Below are positions 40,402 to 44,918 of a stretch of 44,918 bases of DNA, piece by piece. This DNA comes from Streptomyces alboflavus (GTDB taxonomy: Bacteria > Actinomycetota > Actinomycetes > Streptomycetales > Streptomycetaceae), in assembly GCF_000716675.1 (NCBI RefSeq), contig NZ_JNXT01000066.1:1-44918 (forward strand), given 5' to 3'. The notes beneath the pieces were generated by a model that saw only the letters and a program-made list of their open reading frames with translations, was not told the DNA's origin and ran no database searches. Position 1 is the first letter of the stretch, and each line of letters opens with the position of its first letter. Position numbers and translations under genes: made by a program.

Positions 40402-41367
40402 TCAGCCGAGCGGCCTGCCGGTCGTGTCCGGTTGCGGCAGCTCCTCGGGAGTGTGGGGCGCGCCGCGTATCGGGCGGGCGATCTCGTTCACGATGTCCAG
40501 GAACGGGCCGGTCAGGGGGTTCGTTCCCGCGGTGGGCCACATGAGTCCGTACTCGATGGGCGGGGCGTCGTGGAACGGTACGAAGACCATGCCGGGCCGC
40601 TGGTGGAAGTTCTCCGCCCGCAGCGAGACCGTGCTCACTCCGACGCCGTTGGCGATGTGCACGAGGACCTCGGGCCAGAAGTTGGTCGCCGGGCCCTGCG
40701 GGATCCTGCGGCCGGACGGGGTCTTGCGGGGGAAGTAGCGGTCCATCCAGTAGCGCGGTATGTGCGCGTCGTTGAGGGTGACCAGGGTCGCGTCGGCAAG
40801 GTCCTCGAGCGACACCGATTCCCGTCGTGCGAAGGGGTGGTTCGCCGGAACCATGAGCGCCCGCGGCTCCGCGAAGAGCAGTGGTCCGATCGTGATGTCC
40901 GGTTCGCGGATGGGGAATTCGGTGAGCTGGAGGTCGATGGTGCCCGCCCGCATCCCTCCGAGCGGGTCGCACAACTGCACTTCCACGATCTCGACGTCGC
41001 AGTGCGGGTGGCGCACGCGGAACCGGTCCGCCGCCTGGACCATGAGGTTCCCGCACCACGCCCCGGACCAGCCGACCCGCACCATCCCCCTGACGAGCGC
41101 CCCACGGCTCACCGCGATGGCCTGTGCGAGCCCAGCGCTGATCTGCTCGTAGGCGGGCAACAGGTCGTCACGCAGCTGGCGTCCGACCTCGGTGAGGGTC
41201 ACCTTGCGGCTGTTGCGTTCGAAGAGCGGGGCACCGACGCGGCGCTCCAGCTTCTGGATGGTCTGGCTGACCCGGCCCGTCGTCACATGCAGACGCTCGG
41301 CCGTACGCCCGAAGTGGAGCTCCTCGGCCAGTGTCAGGAACGCTTCCAGCTCCAGTCGCTCAAGCAT
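40402..41367 (-). CDS. LysR-family transcriptional regulator
   Basis: A 321-residue regulator. The HTH at about 5-65 (LELEAFLTLAEELHFGRTAE, TTGRVSQTIQKLERRVGAPL, RNSRKVTLTEVGRQL) precedes a LysR substrate domain (GMVRVGWSGAWCGNLMVQAA ...). The start is the ATG at 41367; the 14 upstream in-frame codons lie in the intergenic region. It is divergent from the RibD-C-type reductase genes (first start 41554), which suggests it controls them. The effector is unknown. Confidence 0.92.
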   Translation of the reverse strand: MLERLELEAFLTLAEELHFGRTAERLHVTTGRVSQTIQKLERRVGAPLFERNSRKVTLTEVGRQLRDDLLPAYEQISAGLAQAIAVSRGALVRGMVRVGWSGAWCGNLMVQAADRFRVRHPHCDVEIVEVQLCDPLGGMRAGTIDLQLTEFPIREPDITIGPLLFAEPRALMVPANHPFARRESVSLEDLADATLVTLNDAHIPRYWMDRYFPRKTPSGRRIPQGPATNFWPEVLVHIANGVGVSTVSLRAENFHQRPGMVFVPFHDAPPIEYGLMWPTAGTNPLTGPFLDIVNEIARPIRGAPHTPEELPQPDTTGRPLG

Positions 41368-41553
41368 CGCCACCCCCTGTGCGTGGTGCCGCCCCCCAGC
41401 GTTTAGCACCGCTCAACGGAGCATGCCACTCTCCGATCTTGTTGGCTCAACCATGGATCACGCACTCTGGCGGTGCGGCGTTCGACGGGCCTTCCTCCTG
41501 GCCAGGGCTGTGCCGGACGCCGGTGTCCCGTCGTATCGATCGGAGCCCCGCAC
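41368..41553. promoter_or_regulatory. Divergent LysR/reductase promoter with short dyad
   Basis: A 186-bp gap. GTTG-GCT-CAAC at 41441-41451, flanked as TT(GTTGGCTCAAC)CA, has the partial dyad shape (T-N11-A) expected of a LysR site. It is one candidate and unsupported by a second copy. Confidence 0.35.
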
Positions 41554-42099
41554 ATGAGTGAAGTCGTCGTCCTGATGCATGTCCTTCTCGACGGCGTGGT
41601 CGCGAACCCGTCCTGGGCCCGGCCGTCGCGGTACGACGAGCACGAGAAGTACCAGCTCGGCCAGATCGCCGCGAGCCGGGCGCTGCTGCTGGGGCGGGTG
41701 ACGTTCCAAGAGATGGCCGAGGCCTGGCCCTTACGGGACGCGGCGGAGGAATACACCAGGCTGGTGGACACAGCGCCGAAGTACGTAGTGTCCACGACCC
41801 TTGACCACGTGCCGTGGAACGGCGTGCTGATCCCCGGTCGGCTCGCCGAGCACGTCGCGAAGCTGCGGCGCGAACCGGGCCAGGACCTGCTGGTGCTGGG
41901 CGGGGTCGAACTCGTGGGGCAGTTGGTCCGGCTCGGTCTGGTCGACGTGCTCAAGCTGTGTGTCCATCCGGAGACCGCGGGTACCGGGCGGCGCCTGTTC
42001 CCGCAGGGCGGCGCCCCGAGCACGTGGACCCTCACCGGCACGTCGCTGTTCCCCTCCGGCGCTGTCGCCCTGGAGTACCGGGTACCGGCACGGACCTGA
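41554..42099 (+). CDS. RibD-C/dihydrofolate-reductase-like protein 1
   Basis: A 181-residue single-domain reductase-like protein of the RibD C-terminal type: VVVLMHVLLDGVVANPSWA, SRALLLGRVTFQEMAEAWPL, APKYVVSTTLDHVPWNG, DLLVLGGVELVGQLVRLGL and DVLKLCVHPETAGTGRRLFP. The fold binds NADPH in RibD and DHFR; members of this group in Streptomyces have no assigned substrate. The ATG is at 41554. It is the first of three homologous units in a row, of which the second is decayed. It is divergent from the LysR gene, its likely regulator. Confidence 0.9.
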   Translation: MSEVVVLMHVLLDGVVANPSWARPSRYDEHEKYQLGQIAASRALLLGRVTFQEMAEAWPLRDAAEEYTRLVDTAPKYVVSTTLDHVPWNGVLIPGRLAEHVAKLRREPGQDLLVLGGVELVGQLVRLGLVDVLKLCVHPETAGTGRRLFPQGGAPSTWTLTGTSLFPSGAVALEYRVPART

Positions 42100-42203
42100 C
42101 CCCCCCGGTGCCGCAGTGGGGCTCGCACCGCCGCCCACCGCGCCGGACTCCCACCTCTCACCACAAGGCCATCACACCCACGCAACACGAAAGGGGCTTC
42201 GCC

Positions 42204-42366
42204 CTGCGCAAGTTGCAGCTTCAGATCCGAACGACCGTCGACGGCCACCCTCCTCGACCGCGAACCGATCGCCGAGGTCCACCTGTTCGTCAGCCCCTCG
42301 GCGATCGACGCGGGCCAGCCGAAGCCGCTGCGGCTTCCCGACACCCGCGACACCCGTGGCTCCTAG
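42204..42366 (+). pseudogene. RibD-C-like gene, decayed (middle copy)
   Basis: Only two scraps remain. RKLQLQIRTTVDG matches the first strand of the family, preceded by AAAGGGGCTTCGCC and a CTG where an ATG would be expected. After a deletion and frame change, IAEVHLFVSPSAIDAGQP matches the late 'hLxVxPxxhGxG' segment, ending with TAG at 42364. The body between them is missing. This is a dead copy between two intact homologues. Confidence 0.65.
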
Positions 42367-42436
42367 CACTCCGCTTCGCGGCACTCCGCTGCGCGGCGTT
42401 CCGTACGAATCCGACCTACAGGAAAGCGAGTCACTC

Positions 42437-43048
42437 ATGCGTATCACCATCGGCGAGTTCATCAGCCTCGACGGCGTCGTGCAGGCCCCGGGGCACCCGG
42501 ACGAGGACGGCGACGGCGGCTTCGCCCACGGCGGCTGGTCCCACCCGTTCTTCGACCCGGAGGTCATGGGCCCCGCCCTGGCCGACTGGTCCAAGGGCAC
42601 CGAGGCCATGCTGTACGGACGCCGCACCTGGCAGGTCATGGCCGCGGCCTGGCCCGGCCGGGCAGGCGACCCGTTCGCCGACCACATGAACAGCGTCGCC
42701 AAGTACGTCGTGTCCAGCACCCTCGGGGAGAACGACGTGACGGCCTGGAACAACTCTTCGCTCATCCCGGGCGACCAGGCCGTCGACCGGATCAAGAAGC
42801 TGCGCGAGACCGAAGGCGGTGACCTGACCGTGCTGGGCAGCGCGTCGCTGTCCCGGACCTTGCTGGCCGAGGGCCTGGTCGACGAGCTCCGGCTCATGAT
42901 CATGCCGGTGATCCTCGGCGGCGGGAAGTCGATCTACCCGGTGGACGGCGTCCTGCGCTCCTTCGAGCTGGCCTCAACGGTCACCAGCGGCACCGGCGTG
43001 CATGTGTGCACCTACCGGCCCAAGGCCTCTGCGGCGACCGCCGCGTAA
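42437..43048 (+). CDS. RibD-C/dihydrofolate-reductase-like protein 2
   Basis: A 203-residue homologue of the first copy: MRITIGEFISLDGVVQAPGH, EAMLYGRRTWQVMAAAWPG, AKYVVSSTLGENDVTAWNNS, DLTVLGSASLSRTLLAEGL and LMIMPVILGGGKSIYP. All expected strands and the NADPH-binding GRRTW and VLGS segments are present. The ATG is at 42437. A strong hairpin follows about 40 bp after the stop. Together with copy 1 it forms a probable LysR-controlled unit; its substrate is unknown. Confidence 0.92.
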   Translation: MRITIGEFISLDGVVQAPGHPDEDGDGGFAHGGWSHPFFDPEVMGPALADWSKGTEAMLYGRRTWQVMAAAWPGRAGDPFADHMNSVAKYVVSSTLGENDVTAWNNSSLIPGDQAVDRIKKLRETEGGDLTVLGSASLSRTLLAEGLVDELRLMIMPVILGGGKSIYPVDGVLRSFELASTVTSGTGVHVCTYRPKASAATAA

Positions 43049-43090
43049 CCGACGCGCGGCACCCACCACGGCACCCTCGGGGCTCTTCCC

Positions 43091-43126
43091 GTGCGGCGGT
43101 CGGCGCTCGTACGCCGACCACCGCAC
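43091..43126 (+). terminator. Hairpin after the reductase genes
   Basis: Arms 43091-43105 and 43112-43126 pair at 14 of 15 positions with a 6-base loop (GTGCGGCGGTCGGCG and complement). There is no T-run. It is well placed to end the reductase transcript. Confidence 0.65.
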
Positions 43127-43266
43127 ACGGGCCGAGCGCCCCCTGCGGTGGTGGCCCTGAGGTTCGAAGAGAACGTGAAAACGCCCCGGACCCCGATGAG
43201 TTCACCGTCTGTCGAGGGTCTGTCCCTGTATACGCCAAACGTTGAATGATGAAAGGAACACTCCTG

Positions 43267-44697
43267 ATGATCCTGACGAGGAGACGAGGGGGAAGCGTCG
43301 TCGTGACTGCCGTGCTGCTGGCAGGCTCGATGCTCGGGACCGGCACCGCGGGGGCCGCCGAAGCGGCCGACACGGTCGGCGAGCGTCGGTCGTACACGGG
43401 GGAGATCGACGGGGCGAAGTACCGCGTGGAAGTCCCGAAGCGCTGGAACGGGACGCTGCTGCTGTACAGCCACGGCTACTATCCCGCGGGCTGGGGCCCG
43501 GAGAAGATCGCCCTGACCAACAGCGAAGAGGCCGAAGAGGCTCTGCTGTCAAAGGGGTTCGCCCTGGCGGCGTCCGACTACAAGGGCACGCACGGGTACG
43601 CGGTGGCGGACGCTCTGACCGACCAGCTCGCGCTGCGGGACTGGTTCGACCAGAACGTCGGTCGCCCCAGGCGCACCATCAGCACCGGCCAGTCGATGGG
43701 CGGGACCATCGCCACCCTGTTGGGGGAGCGGCACCCGGGCCGGTTCGACGGTGTCCTGGCGATGTGCGCGGAGTACGACGGCAACGGGACCTGGAACACC
43801 ACGCTGGACATGACCTACGCGCTCAAGACGCTCCTGGTACCCGAATCGGACCAGGACATCGACCTGGTGCGGCCACGCGATCCAGAGCGCAGCGTCAAGG
43901 TCCTCGTGGCGGCGATCGACCGCGCCCTGGAGACCGAGCACGGCAGGGCGCGCCTCGCCCTCGTCGGCGCGCTGGGCAACATCCCCGGGTGGTACTCCGC
44001 GCACGAGTCCCGGCCTAAGAAGACCGCGGACCGCGTGCGGGCGCAGGCACAGTGGCTGCGCAACGCGTACGTCGCGGGCACCGGCCCGCTCGGCCGGGTC
44101 GACCTGGAACGCCGGGCTGGCGGCAACCCGTCCTCCAACACAGGCGTCGACTACGGGCGGCAGCTCGCCGGTTCGGCGCAGAAGGACCTGGTCAGCAAGG
44201 CGTACCGTGCCGCCGGGTCGCCCGGCGCCGCCCTGGCCGCGGACGTGGCCAAGCTGAACGCCGGTGCCCGGATCACGGCGGACACCAGGGCCGTCGACTA
44301 CATGAAGCGGTACACCATCGCGCGAGGGACGACTCCGCAGCCCGTGGTGACGCTCCACAACACCCAGGACGGCGGCGCGGTCTCCGACCAGACCGGCTGG
44401 TACGCCGACCAGGTCCGCCGCAACGGCGAGCCGGCCAGCCTGCGCCAGATGTACGTGAACCGCGGCTCGCACTGCGCGTTCAGCGCGGCCGACGAGATCA
44501 CCGCGCTGGAGACCCTGCTGGCCAAGGCCGACACCGACCGCTGGCCCAGCACCGACCCGCGGACACTGAACCGGTCTGTCGGCCGCCATCAGCCGGAGCT
44601 CCAGCAGGTCCTTGACTTGGCGACGTTCGAGAAGAAGACCGTGCCGCCCGCCTTCACCCGGTTCACCCCGGCACGCTTCCCCCGCCCCTCCCGCTGA
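43267..44697 (+). CDS. Secreted alpha/beta hydrolase
   Basis: A 476-residue exported hydrolase. A Sec signal (GSVVVTAVLLAGSMLGTG ... AGA) precedes an alpha/beta fold. LLLYSHGYYPAGWGP forms the oxyanion region, and the nucleophile elbow GQSMGGTIATL carries the Ser in GxSxG. A later VTLHNTQDGGAVSDQTGWYA holds the likely catalytic Asp, and NRGSHCAFSAADEI the His. Substrate unknown; it resembles extracellular esterase/peptidase-like hydrolases of Streptomyces. I chose the ATG at 43267 because AAAGGA lies 9 bp upstream; ATG 43246 and 43249 are alternatives. It stands alone after a terminator. Confidence 0.88.
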   Translation: MILTRRRGGSVVVTAVLLAGSMLGTGTAGAAEAADTVGERRSYTGEIDGAKYRVEVPKRWNGTLLLYSHGYYPAGWGPEKIALTNSEEAEEALLSKGFALAASDYKGTHGYAVADALTDQLALRDWFDQNVGRPRRTISTGQSMGGTIATLLGERHPGRFDGVLAMCAEYDGNGTWNTTLDMTYALKTLLVPESDQDIDLVRPRDPERSVKVLVAAIDRALETEHGRARLALVGALGNIPGWYSAHESRPKKTADRVRAQAQWLRNAYVAGTGPLGRVDLERRAGGNPSSNTGVDYGRQLAGSAQKDLVSKAYRAAGSPGAALAADVAKLNAGARITADTRAVDYMKRYTIARGTTPQPVVTLHNTQDGGAVSDQTGWYADQVRRNGEPASLRQMYVNRGSHCAFSAADEITALETLLAKADTDRWPSTDPRTLNRSVGRHQPELQQVLDLATFEKKTVPPAFTRFTPARFPRPSR

Positions 44698-44702
44698 CGG
44701 CA

Positions 44703-44820
44703 TCACCGCCTGGCCGACCGGTCCTGCGCGGCCGAGGTGTCGGTCAACAGGTCGAAGCCGAGGCCGCTGGAGCGCTCGCCGTGGCCGGAGGCGCGCTGTG
44801 CGGCGAGCCAGACCACGACC
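44703..44820 (-). pseudogene. C-terminal end of an unidentified gene
   Basis: A minus-strand frame ends GRVVVWLAAQRASGHGERS, SGLGFDLLTDTSAAQDRS and a stop at 44703, converging on the hydrolase. It looks like the tail of a protein, but further upstream it runs into a different coding-like scrap. Family not recognised; low confidence. Confidence 0.3.
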
Positions 44821-44827
44821 CGGCCGT

Positions 44828-44918
44828 CCGGGGGTGGGGGACGTGGCGGTGGTGGCCCGTGAGGACCGGCCGGGTGCCCGGCGCCTGGTCGCCTACCTCG
44901 TCGGCCCCGCCTGCCAGG
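44828..44918 (+). pseudogene. NRPS adenylation-domain scrap at the window edge
   Basis: PGVGDVAVVAREDRPGARRL and VAYLVGPA match the conserved late part of NRPS adenylation domains, 'HPxVxxAVVxxREDxPGxxRLVAYVV'. The preceding frame appears shifted (DPAVR in another frame), and no upstream A-domain is present, so it is a relic or a rearranged edge. The window ends before more can be judged. Confidence 0.5.

Noticed and set aside
1..44918. tRNA or rRNA genes as integration targets
   Set aside because: I looked for cloverleaf-like and rRNA-like sequence by eye and found none; a tRNAscan run would settle it.

Overview
The window reads as a Streptomyces chromosome, probably an accessory or arm region. 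Base composition is very GC-rich, many genes start with GTG or TTG, and the families are typical of the genus: LysR/SDR pairs, a CYP, a MacB-like efflux operon with its two-component system, an I36-type secreted inhibitor, a SepF-like relic and many decayed insertion sequences. I see no rRNA, tRNA or CRISPR array. These calls come from reading translations and motifs, without database searches.

Left part (0.1-19.3 kb), mostly intact: a LysR/SDR divergon and a cytochrome P450; a two-component system (response regulator, histidine kinase) divergent from a four-gene operon of lipoprotein, periplasmic adaptor with peptidoglycan-binding domain, ABC ATPase and MacB/FtsX permease, with 4-bp stop/start overlaps and an 11-bp inverted repeat in the divergent promoter; an HXXEE membrane protein; a secreted glycerophosphodiesterase with a CBM6-like domain; a Gly/Asp-tailed unknown; a PpiC-type prolyl isomerase; a NodU/CmcH carbamoyltransferase; an FMN-dependent alpha-hydroxy-acid oxidase; a small secreted I36-like protein overlapping a cysteine-containing secreted protein; and a HutD-family protein.

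Middle part (19.3-37.5 kb), a mosaic of decayed genes, insertion-sequence relics and conflict genes. Relics: an acetyltransferase piece, an unidentified frameshifted gene, a sepF-like pseudogene with a linker deletion and an in-frame amber codon, a truncated tyrosine integrase, and pieces of IS21, IS256, IS5-like (two), IS3 and ISL3 elements. Two large STAND-type NTPases lie among them: a 1250-aa HTH-nSTAND-TM-WD40 protein, and a 1043-aa trypsin-STAND-helical-repeat protein that follows a Trypco1 (trypsin-co-occurring domain 1) gene and precedes a small overlapping gene cut by an IS3 end. A DUF1963 and a SUKH (SMI1/KNR4) gene, both immunity-like families, lie nearby. The Trypco1/trypsin-STAND operon is the best candidate for a little-described conflict (anti-invader) system.

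Right part (37.5-44.9 kb): a DHA2-type drug-efflux MFS pump with nested inverted repeats before its start, a truncated UDP-glucose 4-epimerase, a LysR regulator divergent from a set of RibD-C/DHFR-like reductases (two intact, the middle one decayed), a secreted alpha/beta hydrolase, and at the edge a scrap that looks like the end of an NRPS adenylation domain.
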